A program made the translations under genes and the position numbers. The notes under the pieces are model-generated. The model worked only from the letters and a program-made list of their open reading frames with translations, was not told the origin of the DNA and did not search any database. This document shows, one piece after another, positions 33,736-45,120 of a stretch of 64,000 bases of DNA. Numbering within the stretch: the first letter of the stretch is position 1; each line of letters starts with the position of its first letter. Origin of the DNA: Piper betle. Its lineage: Eukaryota > Streptophyta > Magnoliopsida > Piperales > Piperaceae. Location of the stretch: assembly GCA_033002965.1 (NCBI GenBank), contig JAURVB010014463.1, positions 148,748 through 212,747 on the forward strand, in the 5' to 3' direction.

Positions 33736-35526
33736 TTACCATGCACTGCCTATTTTTGCAGCGCATGGTTTTGTGGACTGTTGGATCTAATCCAATGGTC
33801 CACAACCAGCCCTCACCCACTTTCAGCTGCTCCCGGTCACCGCCCCATGCCCCTGTCCCGCTGGCCACCCCATGCCCCCGTCCCGCGCTGCCCCTACCCC
33901 AGTCGGCATCCACTACCCCCGCCCCGCCCTGCCCTCCCCCGCCCTCAACCCTCCCCACCCCAGCCCCGTTGCAGCCCTCCTCCCTCCCCCCCCCCCCACC
34001 TAGCCCCTCGCTCCCCTGCCCCCAAGCCACCGCGGCCCCCCCCCCCCACCTAGCCCTCGCTCTGCCCTGCCACCGCGGCCTTCCCCCCCCAGTCGGCAGT
34101 CGCAGGCGGTGAGGTGGCGCGGGAAACAGAGGGGGAGGGGGGGGGGAAGAAACAAGGGAGTGTAATATTGTAATAAAAATTTTACTCGATCACATTCGAG
34201 TCAAATTTTTATTACAAAATAAATTTAAAAAAATTTATAATAAAAAATTTATTTTATAATAAAAAATTGACTCGGTCGGGAGGGATAGAGTCAAGTTTTG
34301 ATTACAAAATAAATTTAAAAAACACTTGAATCGATTGCGCCCGCTCTCGACTTGAGTCAATATTAAGAAATTAATTTTAAATAATAAAATAAAATAATTT
34401 TGTAATAAAAACTTAACTCGCTCCCTACTCGAGTCAATATTATGAAATAAAAATTAAAAAAATTAAAAATAATTTCATAATAAAAACTTGACTCGCTCCT
34501 GCCTCGATTTAATATTACGAAATAAATTTAAAAAAATTAAAAAATTATAATATTTACTCGAGTCTAGTGCTAGTCAAGTTTTTAGTATAAAAGTATTTTA
34601 TTTTATTTTTTAAAATTTATTTCGTAATATTCACTCCAGTCGAGAGCGAGCGAGTGTAAGTTTTTATTACTAAATTGCCATCACCTCACCGCCCCCTCCT
34701 CTTTCCCTTACCCTGTTCGCCGCCCCTCCCTGCTCTGTTTCGTAGAGAGTTGTCGGAAGTTCACGGGGGCGCACTGCAGGGGCGGGGCGACCAGGGGAAG
34801 GCGAAACGCACCGCCAGGGCGACAGTGGGGTTGTGGGGGGGAACGCGCGCGCGGGGGAGCGGCGTCGGGGTGGGCCGGACAGGGCAGAGCCTGCAAGGGC
34901 CGGTAATATATAGAGTCAAGTTTTTATTACAGAATTATTTTATTTTTTTAAATTTATTTTGTAATCAAAACTTGACTTGATCCCGAACGAGATCGAGTCA
35001 AATTTTTATTATAAAATAAATTTATTATAAAATAAATTTATTACAAAATAAATTTTAAAAAAATAAATAATTTCGTAATAAAAATTTGACTCAGACGCAC
35101 ACTAGTGAATAATATGAAATAATTTTTAAAAAATAATTTTATAATAAAAACTTGACTTGATCCCGTGTAAATCGAGTAAAATTTTTATTACAAATTTATT
35201 TTATATTTTTAAAATTTATTTCATAGTATTAACTCGAGTTATGACCCGTAGTCGATTCCGAGTTAAATTTTTATTATGTAATTATTTTATTTCTTTTTAA
35301 ATTTATTTTATAATAAAAATTTGGCTCGAATGTGATCGAATAAAATTTTTCTTACCATATTACCCTCCCATATCCCCCCTGTTTCCCATGCCACCTCACT
35401 ACAGCGGGGCGGGGGCAAGGGCTGGGGCAAGGGCGGCCAACGAGCGGGGGCAGCCGGCAGGGGCGGCGACGGGAACCGCTTAAAATTGAAGGGGGGGGGG
35501 GTTGTGATTGTGATGGTTATACGCTG

Positions 35527-35529
<3 letters not shown>
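33736..35529. mobile_element. Palindrome-ended TA-flanked element E5
   Basis: The left end has an ACCATGC...GCATGGT hairpin (33738-33779) overlapping a TTGTGGACTGTTGGAT hairpin (33771-33805, loop CTA, two mismatches). Next come a C-rich block (33820-34090) and another TTGACTCG array (34165-35360). The right end is less clear but stops at the TA run 35530-35569, just before the RIN4-like gene. Confidence 0.5.
34165..35360. repeat. TTGACTCG / CGAGTCAA array
   Basis: Third array of the motif; orientation and spacing are irregular. A GC-rich island at about 34680-34890 interrupts it. Confidence 0.6.

Positions 35530-35569
<40 letters not shown>
35530..35569. repeat. TA microsatellite in the RIN4-like promoter region
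   Basis: About 20 TA dinucleotides ending roughly 130 bp before the start codon at 35698. The transposon array to its left ends at this run. Confidence 0.85.
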
Positions 35570-35573
<4 letters not shown>

Positions 35574-35697
35574 GAACGGATAAAAAAATACTAAAAAAAG
35601 GGAAAAGTATCAAGCCCCTGCTTTTTCAGCTGTTTCCATTTCCACCCGAAAATTCCCAATCGTCCCCTTCTCCTCCTCCCTCTTCGTCCCCGAATTC

Positions 35698-37717
35698 ATG
35701 TCGGTATGATCCCTTTCCCTCCCCTCGTTCGATTCGATGCTTTTCCCCGTTGTCTGGTGATCATTTCGATATAATATTTATGGGTTTTTTTTTACTTTTT
35801 ATTCAGAGAATGATATGTTTAGGGTCTTGCCCAATATATAGAAATGTTGATTAGATGGTTTATCTGTGCGTTGTGTGGATTTGTGGCGTTTTTTCCTGTG
35901 GGTATTATGGCCTGTGAGAGATTCGAATAGGCGTGGTTGTTGTTTTGAGTGATTAAAGGCTGACGTTTATGTTCTGGGCGTGGTTGCTCTTGAATGGCTG
36001 GTTTATGTTCTAATTTCTATAGATCGACGGCTTTGTCCGGCGAAAAAATGTTCAGGCACGTTAGCTTGTTTTGGTGTTTGTGTGTGACGAAATGTATCGA
36101 AACAAAAGGTATCGTTTTGGTTAATGTTGTCAGAACTGAGAGCAGAAGAAGAAGAGGCGTAGGATGCCCAGGTGCTGGATATTCCAGAAACCCCGACACC
36201 ATGTAGTGATGGCTCCAATCTGGTTTTTGGCCTAAGTCATCTTCAATCGGCGGTTTTAGGGTATTTAAGAAGCTTTTTCAATCTTCTTAGTAATGGAATC
36301 TAATTTGCTATTAGGGAGAGGGTACAGACGGTTCCTTAGTCAGGGAAAAGGGTTTTCTTCTCGGATAGTGAGAGATTTGAGGAATTATTGAATCAACCTT
36401 GTTGATTTAAGGGTGAGGGAAAGAGAGAAACTTTTATCTCCTTTATAGGGAAAATTACTTACTCATCTCGGTGGAATGTGTGGTATTTTCCATCCACGGT
36501 TATTCTTGGTGTTTTTTCTATTTTATTTTATTGTTCTCTATCATTTTTTGCCATTATTTTGTTGTCTTTCTTCCAATTTTGCTCCGCCGGACTGAGTGGG
36601 GGAGGCCACATTCCCAACAAATGTTTGGCGTTGTTCTCGAGATAATGTTGCAACCGGTAGATGCTTGGACTTCGAATTGGAGGCAGTTACTTAGTGTTTG
36701 CTAGTGTTTGATATTCTCAATCATGTAAAACAAACCATGCAAAGCGCTTAGTGTTTTTTTTTGTATGACTGTTTGGTTTTCATACTGAAATGTTTGGTTT
36801 TCATGGGAAATATAACAGGATCTTTGGTTCGTTTATATTCAAATTTTCCTTTGGAAAGATATAAGGACTATTTGAATTTGCAACATTGGTTTTGAATCAT
36901 AACCAATAGAAGTATAGAGTGAGGTTTCTATCTTTAATTTAGTTTTGAGACCTCACTCTAATAACTCTCTACTTCTATGTAGAGGCTGCTTCGAATTGTA
37001 GGCGTTGTTCTCAAGATAATGTTGCAGCCTCTTTTCTTTGGACCTTATCTTGTATGTTTGTACTTATAGGAAAAAGGTCAGCCTCTACCTAAGTTTGGTG
37101 AATGGGATGTTAACGATCCTGCTTCAGCTGAGGGATTTACTGTTATTTTCAACAAAGCTAGAGATGAGAAAAAGACTGGAGGAAATCCCTCTGGACCTGA
37201 TTCACCAGTAAAGAATGGCACTGCCGTTAAACCAGTTGTATATGCTGCTAATAAAACTAGTTCGGTAAGTCATTTAATGTACTTATTGTCATGCAAAATC
37301 TTTCATCACTTTGCATTACTAAAATGAGTAGTTACCCTTTGCCCAAGGCTTTGATTTTAATTATGCTACTTTCTTCTCTTTCTCTATTTTAAAATTTTGA
37401 TCATTTTCTTTTTTGATCATTAAGACTGTTACTATTTTGTTTGTGCCGTGTCAACGTGTCTGTTAGATTATAGATTTAATAAGTTACTTCCTCAGCCGTA
37501 TGCATGGGTCTTAGTGACCAAGGTATTGTGCTTATTACTATGTTATTGTGTGTTTGAAAATTTTATGCTATCAGTTCTTTGATTTTAGTTACTGAATCTG
37601 CAATCTAATATACAAGTAGCTTTTGAAATATGGTTTAGGTGTCTCATCATATATTGCTTTTGTTAATTGTAGAAGAAATGGTTTTGCTGCTTGCAATCTG
37701 GAAGTGCTGAATCTTAA
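35698..37717 (+). CDS. RIN4/NOI-family protein, three exons, 81 aa
   Basis: Exons are 35698-35703 (ATGTCG), 37070-37264 and 37673-37717, all GT-AG and phase 0, with a 1.37-kb first intron. The product starts MSEKGQPLPKFGEWDVNDPA. LPKFGEW matches the NOI/RCS core (PxFGxW) that the AvrRpt2 protease recognises in RIN4, followed by SAEGFTVIFNKARDEKK. The last exon encodes KKWFCCLQSGSAES; the CC pair fits C-terminal palmitoylation and plasma-membrane anchoring. Small single-NOI proteins of about 70-85 aa are a normal part of this family. RIN4 itself is a larger immune regulator with two NOI domains, so this is a NOI relative, not RIN4 proper. The two-codon first exon is also usual for these genes. 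It converges on the CslE gene to the right. Confidence 0.9.
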
Positions 37718-38272
37718 AGGTGCCAATCTTGTTTGAGTAAAATACAGCCACTCTTTATATTCTTCCTCAACTTGAAAATCATTTCTCAATGTATTTATAG
37801 GATGAAAGATGTCTCGCTAATGATGGGTGGTTAGTTCTGCCACTGGTTTATTACTTCTGTCCGAGGGATGAAGTGTGTGGGTGTTTCTTGGATGAGGGAA
37901 AACAAGGAGCTGTGTTTTTTGTATCTGTAATCAAAAGTTCTCTGTTGACGTTTTATATTATTTTAAAGAAAAAAATATCTTTGATTTTCTGAATCGTGCT
38001 TAGCTATGATCTTGCAATAAGCATTTCTGTTCTTCCTATTTTCCTTATCCTAAGAAGTGTTATGTTTTGTCTACTTGAGTAGCTGGTCAGATATTGAGCT
38101 TAACCCCGTTGATCGTGTTGGGAAGTAATAAATATGCCAGTGGGACGTTCTGTTTTTCTTTTCCTTTAAAGGAGGCTTCCTTTTGGGACAGCCATTTTTG
38201 CTAGAGCATAATTTTATTTCCCGCTGCTATCTTTAGCCAAAATACAGATTCAATGCTGCTACCATTGGGCGG

Positions 38273-41113
38273 CTAGTCCTGGAAAGAAGCTGAGACCACT
38301 GAACAAATGAATAGAGCCTGTACAATGGACTTGATGGTAACAGAAGCTGGCAGTCGACCTTCATCCTTTCGGAAGAAGATAGCTCCGTATATGGGCAAGT
38401 TGATGATTATCAGAGAGCCACAGAGGAGAAATTGGAGAGCCAACAACTCAAAACTCTCAGTTTCCTTTCTGATCCCTGCCCTCCCTAATGCCCCCAGCAT
38501 GGACATGAGATTGAGCAGTGCTAGCGTTGCTAGCAGTGTAAGAATTGGTGAAGGCAATCCAAAGTCCATGACTTCTTGCTGGTATCTCGTAGCCACCTCT
38601 TTATCCTCTGCACTTTTGGCTGTGACTATAAAATTAGACTTGGAGATGCCAAGAAACCGTAACATGGTTTCGATGATACTGAATGGAAAGGCGCCAGTTC
38701 TTCTCAGGAGATTCATTCTCTGGTAATTCAACCAGGCTTTTGCGGTCATTCTACAGTAAAGCGCTTCGCAAAGGCTGTACATGTAGTGGGCACCGAGCAC
38801 AAAGGCAAAGGGCAAGAACCAGCGACTTGAGACCTTTATGAGCACAAGATTAATCAAGGAGGACGGAGACATGAAAAGGATATATAGCTGGAAAGGGAAC
38901 AAGTTTTAGTTGGTTACCTTTGGGTATAAAGATAACCCATTGAGAAGGCAAAGAGAAGGGACCACAACATAGTACAGGTGTGGAATGGAATTGAGAGCCC
39001 AGAAGTTGTAGTGACAATATGAAAGCTGTTGTGCTAGTCCTATTTTTCCAAAGCCTTGTATCAAAGGGCTGTTCCTTGAGAAGATGATATCAAGGTGCCC
39101 TTCACCCCATCTCTTGAACTGTGTAAGAGCTGACAATAGCGTGATGGGAGCAACACCCATGAAACCCTTTCTGCGTGGATTGTGGTAAATAGACCTCCAC
39201 CCTCTACACTGAATTGCTAAACCTGTTGCTACGTCCTCAACTAGACAACCATAGATGAGACCCATCTGCCATTTCAAGCTCAAAAATTGAGTTTCTGCTG
39301 AAATTATATAGTCTATAGTTAAGATACAAAAATTGAGAGATTGAAACCTCTTTTCCCCATTGAGTTTTTTCTTCGGAAGCGCAGTTGGCTTGGTTCTTAG
39401 CTCTTTCTTCCATCTCCGTAACACTCACAGCTTCCTTCTGCTTGGATTGAATAGTCCAGTCTGCTTTGTAATCTCTGGTATATCTTTTTCCACAAAGGCT
39501 CTCTCTTCTGTGGAAGCAGCCAGTGCCTATGTACATAGGCCCCCTGTAGTGATCGAACCCGTGTAATTCCACCTTTATGAAATTGCAGAAGAAAGACTAA
39601 ATGAATAAATAGTTCGGCATACAATCCAATCTCTACCTTAATTAGGATAACAGTCTCATAAGTCATTGGTTTTTCTTACAGTGAATGCCACTTGAAGTGA
39701 GCTGTTGTAAAGGTCATTGGGAGAGAGATCAACGAAAGACTGGGGATGTTGAACGTAAGCGATTTCGTTGCCGGCCTTTTCATCCATGAAAAAGCACACA
39801 GCATCCTTCACTGATTCTGGATCATTGGAATACATGTCACAGTCTACATTTAGGATGATGGGTGCATTGCTAATCTCTGAAGATACACGTATCTGCACAT
39901 ATATATGACAAGGCCAAGCTAAGTTACTCTAAAAAAGCCTCTAAATATTTGCAGGATTATTATAAGCAAACTTACGTAAAAGCTTACCAAAGCATTCATG
40001 GCTCCAGCTTTGTAGTGATGAGGGTGATCTGGTCTCTTCTCACGGGCTAAGTACACCACTGTCGGTAGAGGGCATCCTTCTTCATCTACAGAGTTGGGTC
40101 CCTTGCCATCTATCAAGATCTGGTAATTGGTAACAGAGTAAAAATATCAGAACTCAACACAGGACTCCACATTGTAATCTCCAGAATGCCCAAAGACCAA
40201 TATTCCATAATAGAAGTACCTCAAGAATAGTTTGGTGATCTTTTCTAGATACAACAGAGTCCCACTCTTTGAATCCTTTATGTGTTTTCCGAATATCATC
40301 CGGAATCCTCCCCTGCTTCACAGCTGTGTTGATCCGCTCCTCCATCCTATTATACATGTCCTGCAATGAACGAAATTTACCTCATGCTTCCCTCTCCTCA
40401 AACTTTCAATATTTTTCGGCTTAATCCCAGTCATGTAAACAACCTTAATGGCTGTGAAACGATCAAGGCCATCTTGACATGTCCCTTCTGAGAAGAAGGC
40501 AGCAGGGGATCTGGGCACCACATTGAAGGCCTTGCAGAATGGAATCCAGTGTTTGGCAAACTCAATTGCCTGGAGGAGTGCATAGAAAGTGAGCTCCGAA
40601 CCTCCATCGTCAGAGAGGTAAACACTCAGCTTCTCCGTGGGGTAGTCATAAGCCATGAGTGAGAGAACAGTGTTGATGACAAGTAAGGGTGGTTCAATCA
40701 CCGGGTCCGCAGTGCAAACGAATATGTCCACACCAGGAAGTTCCTTCCCGTATCTGCCCACAAAGAAGCCAATAAACAAGTGCAAAATCATTGTTGCCAC
40801 TAATTTTTTAATGCTTTAAGATCGGTTACCTCTGCACGAGTCTATCTTTGAAAGTGTTGCGGTAGACTGGTCTCCAACGAAGAATTTGAGTGAGGATCCA
40901 GTAGCAGGCAAACCAAGTCTCTACCACAAGCATCCCATAGCTAACACACATCATGATTTTGGATTCATTTGCTGTTGGGATTTGAATCCATCTGTATGAC
41001 AAAATCAGAGATAGCCCTGCTAGCATGGAAGCAAAGTAGAGCCTGTGGAGAATTCTAAACTTGGCTTCCCTTGTTTCAAACAAAGGAAGATGTTCATCTT
41101 TTGTTAACTCCAT
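38273..41113 (-). CDS. CslE: Cellulose synthase-like protein E, eight exons, 737 aa
   Basis: Family GT2 glycosyltransferase, a polytopic Golgi/plasma-membrane protein that makes cell-wall polysaccharide; the product of CslE is not firmly known. Exons on the minus strand: 40830-41113, 40444-40753, 40220-40360, 39988-40119, 39680-39892, 39348-39572, 38918-39265, 38273-38833. They sum to 738 codons with consistent phases. Two N-terminal membrane segments (about residues 25-43 and 53-74) precede the catalytic core: TADP 109-112, DDGGS 143-147, DCD 306-308, ED 445-446 and QFKRW 484-488. These are the D, DxD, ED and QxxRW motifs of processive GT2 enzymes. Several C-terminal membrane segments follow (about 500-735). 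The length is normal for CslE. The exon 2/3 joint (AIK/DMYNR) is a few residues shorter than the usual IKKLYEDM, so that donor is less sure. The gene appears functional. Confidence 0.93.
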
Positions 41114-41169
41114 TCCTCTCCTGCTCTGCAACTGATCAGAAAGGTGTGTGTATATATATATATACATAT

Positions 41170-41740
41170 ATACGATGCTGTGAGCAGCGTCATTGCTGAC
41201 CTCCTAGTTCTTGGCTTTTATGCGGTCCTGATCAAAATATCGGGCCGCCATGAACTGTTTTTTTCTGTAGTTATCCCGCTTGTAACTCTAGTTGTCACCC
41301 TTTGCTACGTTTAAGTATTGATAATTGCGGTAAAAAGTATGGGTTTCGGATTGATTATGGTTTGCATATTTGATCCAAATCTGATACAATAATAAAAAAA
41401 GACCCGAAACTCTAAAGTTCATGTTTAGCGGCCGGATGACTTTCCCTCCTCTTTGTCATCCTCACCATTAAATATATCCTCTATAAATAGTATATACCAT
41501 CCCCGCCTTCGACTTTTAAGTGTCATGCACATGTAACCCGTATAAAAAATCTAAAAGTGGGTCTGATCAGATTATACTTACCTTTAGTTTATCCGAAAAG
41601 ATTGTATTTTATAGTGATTATAAAATATTTTAATAAAATGTAAAATTATTTTCAATTATTATTACATCTAATTATAATATATTATTTGGTAATCTCTGGT
41701 TAAAAATTGACAACACTTGTGATTCATTCTTTTATTTTAT
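41170..41740. other. Upstream region of the CslE gene
   Basis: AT-rich, with a TA/CA run at about 41150-41170 just before the 5' UTR. No other gene seen. Confidence 0.5.
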
Positions 41741-41743
41741 ATA

Positions 41744-44670
41744 TGTAAAACCCGTGACTCGAATTAGAATTTTACATTAATGAATCAATCTCTTTAGCGG
41801 TCGGTTTGAATCGAATTAGTATCATGACCCGCATGTTGTCATTCGTGCGTTATGAACGATGAGAGTCAAGTATATATGAAAGTATGATGATAACGTTAGA
41901 AACATAATGAAAAATGAGTTATAGTATATGGCAATATGCAATTATTTTTTTCATATATTTGATCATAGAGTTATTTTTATGCTAAATAATACATTAAGAT
42001 GCGTTATATAACAGTTTGTGTGGGTTATTAGTTATATAATACGTTATTTTGATGTTATTGAGTGCATTATATTTTATGAGATTTTTTCATATTTTTTAGA
42101 TTTTTTAAAAAAATTTCTTAGGGTTCGTTATTATTTGTAAATAGAATCGAAGTAAAGTTAACTTTTATTTATAAGATTGTGACCTAACCCACACCTCGAC
42201 GCCTTCTCCTCCCTCATCCCAATCGTCGCCCCGATCCTTACCACCAACGCCGCCTCCATCGGGTGTTGTCAAGCAGCCACCCCCTTGCCTTCCTGGCTGC
42301 CTCCTATCCTCCACAATGCCCCGATGCCATTGGAACACACCGCACTCTTGATGCGGTTTTGCCGCTTGTCGCACCTCTATGCCACTGTCGTGCCACCATC
42401 GCCCTCTCCCTTCAACCCCAGGAGTTTTTCCCCCACTGAGTGTTGCAATTGTGGCTAGTCAAAGGCTGATCGAGCAAGCCGATCGACTCATGACTGTCGC
42501 CAACGACCATCACTACCACCGTCACCCTCACTACCACTGTGGTTAAATCGAGCTCGCTGAGCCAGTGTCAATCTACAGCCTCAATCACATCTTTGAAAAA
42601 GCTGTCAAAAAATTGTCGAAAATTGCTAGTAAATCACTAGAAACCATCAAAAACCAAATTTGCTGGAATTCATCGGAAATCGTCAAATTTTCACCAGATT
42701 CATCAAGCCAAACCCGATTGAACTTTGGACGCTGCAGGGTCAAATTCGAGTTTTGAATCTCACAACAAACCCTAGTAGTCGCCAATCGCAAAATATAATT
42801 ACCTTCGAACTAATTAATTAAAATTGATAAGTATTAGCACAACATGCTAGGATTTGATTAATTAATGTAATAAAATATTTTGATTATAAATAAAATAAAT
42901 TTATATGATTTGAATTGTATTGAAATAATGCTAATGAACTAATTAACTAAATTAAGTATGAATTGCTAATTAACTGCAACGTAGCTTAGAAAATCAGGAA
43001 GTGGATTGATGTGAATGTATGATATGATTGAGTATGTTAGTTAGGATGTGTGAATGCATCATAGCAACATTAGCTTTTAGTTTTCATATGTAAGTACGAA
43101 GTAGGAACTCGTTGCCTAGGCGCGTGGATACAATTGGAGTTTCTACTAAGTCCATTTAGGACTTACTTCTGGTTTGACGCTTTCACTCTATCGTGATTTA
43201 TTTTAACAAGTAAACATACATATTGAGTGTTGGATTTATCATATCCCACTCGACACGGGCCATTTAATCGTACGAATTTCCTGATTAATAAGCCTCCCAC
43301 TCGACACAGATCATTTAATCGTACGAATTTCGTGATTAATAAGCCTCGAGAATGAGATTCATTGAATTTGTTTTTGAAAACTCAGATCCAGAGCACGATG
43401 CCTTTAGACCTACTATATTATAATTCCTACCCACACCTATATATATATAGTTTTCTTGTAACGACCCGGCCCAAAGTACAACGTAATGGGCCTAAGTCAT
43501 TTTTTTAAAATGGTTAACTAAGTTAAAGATCTATAATTCATTCTCACTTATAAACATGATCTTCTCCCAGTAGGTATTAGATGCTGGACTAAGTTGAGGG
43601 ATCTCACAATCCACACACCTTAGGAAATTTCGTCCTCGAAATGCCTATACTTGGCCCGTTGTTAGCCCCAACCCATGACCATTCTAGCCCGTAACCGACA
43701 GCCTAGCCAACGTTTATAGGCCCGTTGCTAGCCCCAACCCATGACCATTTTAGCCCGTAACCAGTAGCCTAGCCAACGTCCCTAGTCCAGCCCGTTGCTA
43801 GCCCCAGCCCATAACTTTTTTGGCTCGTGACCGGAACCCTAGCCAACGTCCCTAGTCCAGCCCACCATCTAACACGGAACCAGGTTGCTCTGATACCACT
43901 TGTAACGACCCGACCCAAAGTGTAACGTAATGGGCCTAATTTATTTCTTTAAAATGGTTAACCCAAGTTAAAGATCTATAGTTCATTCTCACTTATACAC
44001 AGGATCTTCTCCCAGTAGGTATTAGATGTGGGACTAAGTCGAAGGATCTCACATTTCTCGAGTTTTCTAATGAGATGTGAGACAAGGGAAAGTCGAACTC
44101 ATGAGCACCACGAGCGGTTGCACATGCTAGTCAAAGCGGGCTATGGATTAATGAGCGGGTCATTCCATGCCCGAGGGATCCTGACAACTCCACATTTGAG
44201 TTCCTCAAACCCAAAAAAATGTGAAGGATTAAGAGTATTGCAATGCAGTACATACATAAACTTGTAGATTCAAAGGGTATTAAAAGTGTCTGTCTAAGAA
44301 TACTCGGCCTTTGTGCTCAAAGCCCGGAGTGATACGGAGGGTGTAGAGTGGCTTTAGGATAATTGATTTTCTGCGCAAGGGAGAATCTAGACGACTAAAT
44401 GTTGTTGAGACTGTGGATGAGTAACAATGCAATTTGCACATATGTACCTACTAAGATTGAATGAAAATGTGATGTGATGAATTATTGTGAATGGTGGTTG
44501 ATGAAATTTTTAATGTCTTATGTCATGAAATGATCTGTGTGTGATTCTATTATGCATAGAATGGAATAGGACGAGTAAAGGTCAAGACCAAACTCATGAA
44601 GATAAAAATGGCTATGATGTGATTGTGTGTAAAAAGTAAAATATTCTAGTATTGTTTAAAATTTTTTATC
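41744..44670 (+). mobile_element. Old LTR of the same Gypsy-type family, plus orientation, interrupted
   Basis: It starts TGTAAAACCCGTGACTCGAAT, as does the LTR at 61143. It keeps the order of landmarks: a GC-rich segment (42170-42560), AAACCCTAG-AGTCGCCAATCG (about 42765), GCCTAGGCGCGTGGA (about 43115), then the CTCAAACCC/GTGAAGG and CTCGGCCTTTGTGCTCAA words near 44210-44315. It is well diverged from the solo LTR. A TRIM is inserted at 43457-44053, and the 3' end is replaced by a TA run and a palindrome-ended element. A ~50-bp tandem duplication lies at 43247-43345. Confidence 0.75.
43457..44053 (-). mobile_element. TRIM element (terminal-repeat retrotransposon in miniature), complete
   Basis: Terminal direct repeats at 43457-43608 and 43901-44053 (152/153 bp) both start TGTAACGACCCG and end GGATCTCACA. 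The target-site duplication TTTCT flanks it (43452-43456 and 44054-44058). The minus-strand primer-binding site AGTGGTATCAGAGCAAC follows the right LTR inward, complementary to initiator tRNA-Met. The internal part has about three ~60-bp units with TAGCCCCAACCCATGACCAT. No protein is encoded, so mobility would depend on another element. Confidence 0.92.
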
Positions 44671-44671
44671 G

Positions 44672-44711
<40 letters not shown>

Positions 44712-44712
<1 letters not shown>

Positions 44713-45120
44713 AAAAAGATTCTTGTACTCCAGCACAACCATCTTGGTTGTGCTGGCGTTTGATCTTGGCCATTGGATTAGCATCCAACGGCCAAGATCA
44801 AGGAGGGGGCGGGAAAGGGGAGGGCCCGCCGCCGCAGGAGCAACGGCGGAGGGGGCAGGAAGGATGCCCGACCACGGCCACGGCCGGGGGCGGCGGCGAC
44901 AGGGTACAGGGGGCGCGGCGCGGCGGAGTGGCGGGTGGGGGCCGAGGGGGCATGGTGGGGTGGCGGCGGGGGCCGAGGGGGGCGTGACTAGGTGGCGGTG
45001 GGGGGCCGAGGGGCCGCGGCGGGTGGTAGGCGGGGGACGGGGCGGCGGGGTGGTAGGCGGGGGACGGGGCGGCGGTGGTGTCGCCCTGCGCCGTGGCGGC
45101 GAGCCGGCAGGGGAAGAGGC
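44712..45120. mobile_element. Palindrome-ended element next to a TA run
   Basis: The TA run 44672-44711 is followed by hairpin 44730-44756 (12-bp perfect stem, loop TCT, centre CCATCTTGG as at 597-627). Next is hairpin 44761-44800 (18-bp stem, one mismatch, CCATTGGAT/ATCCAACGG), then a G-rich core with short tandem units. The right border is not clear. Confidence 0.5.

Noticed and set aside
38307..38726. Plus-strand open frame of 139 aa
   Set aside because: It is antisense to the last exon of the CslE gene, whose exons join in frame with all catalytic motifs.
9296..41113. Biosynthetic gene cluster linking NCS-like genes with CslE
   Set aside because: CslE lies more than 20 kb away across transposon arrays, and no other pathway enzymes are present; CslE works on cell-wall polysaccharides.
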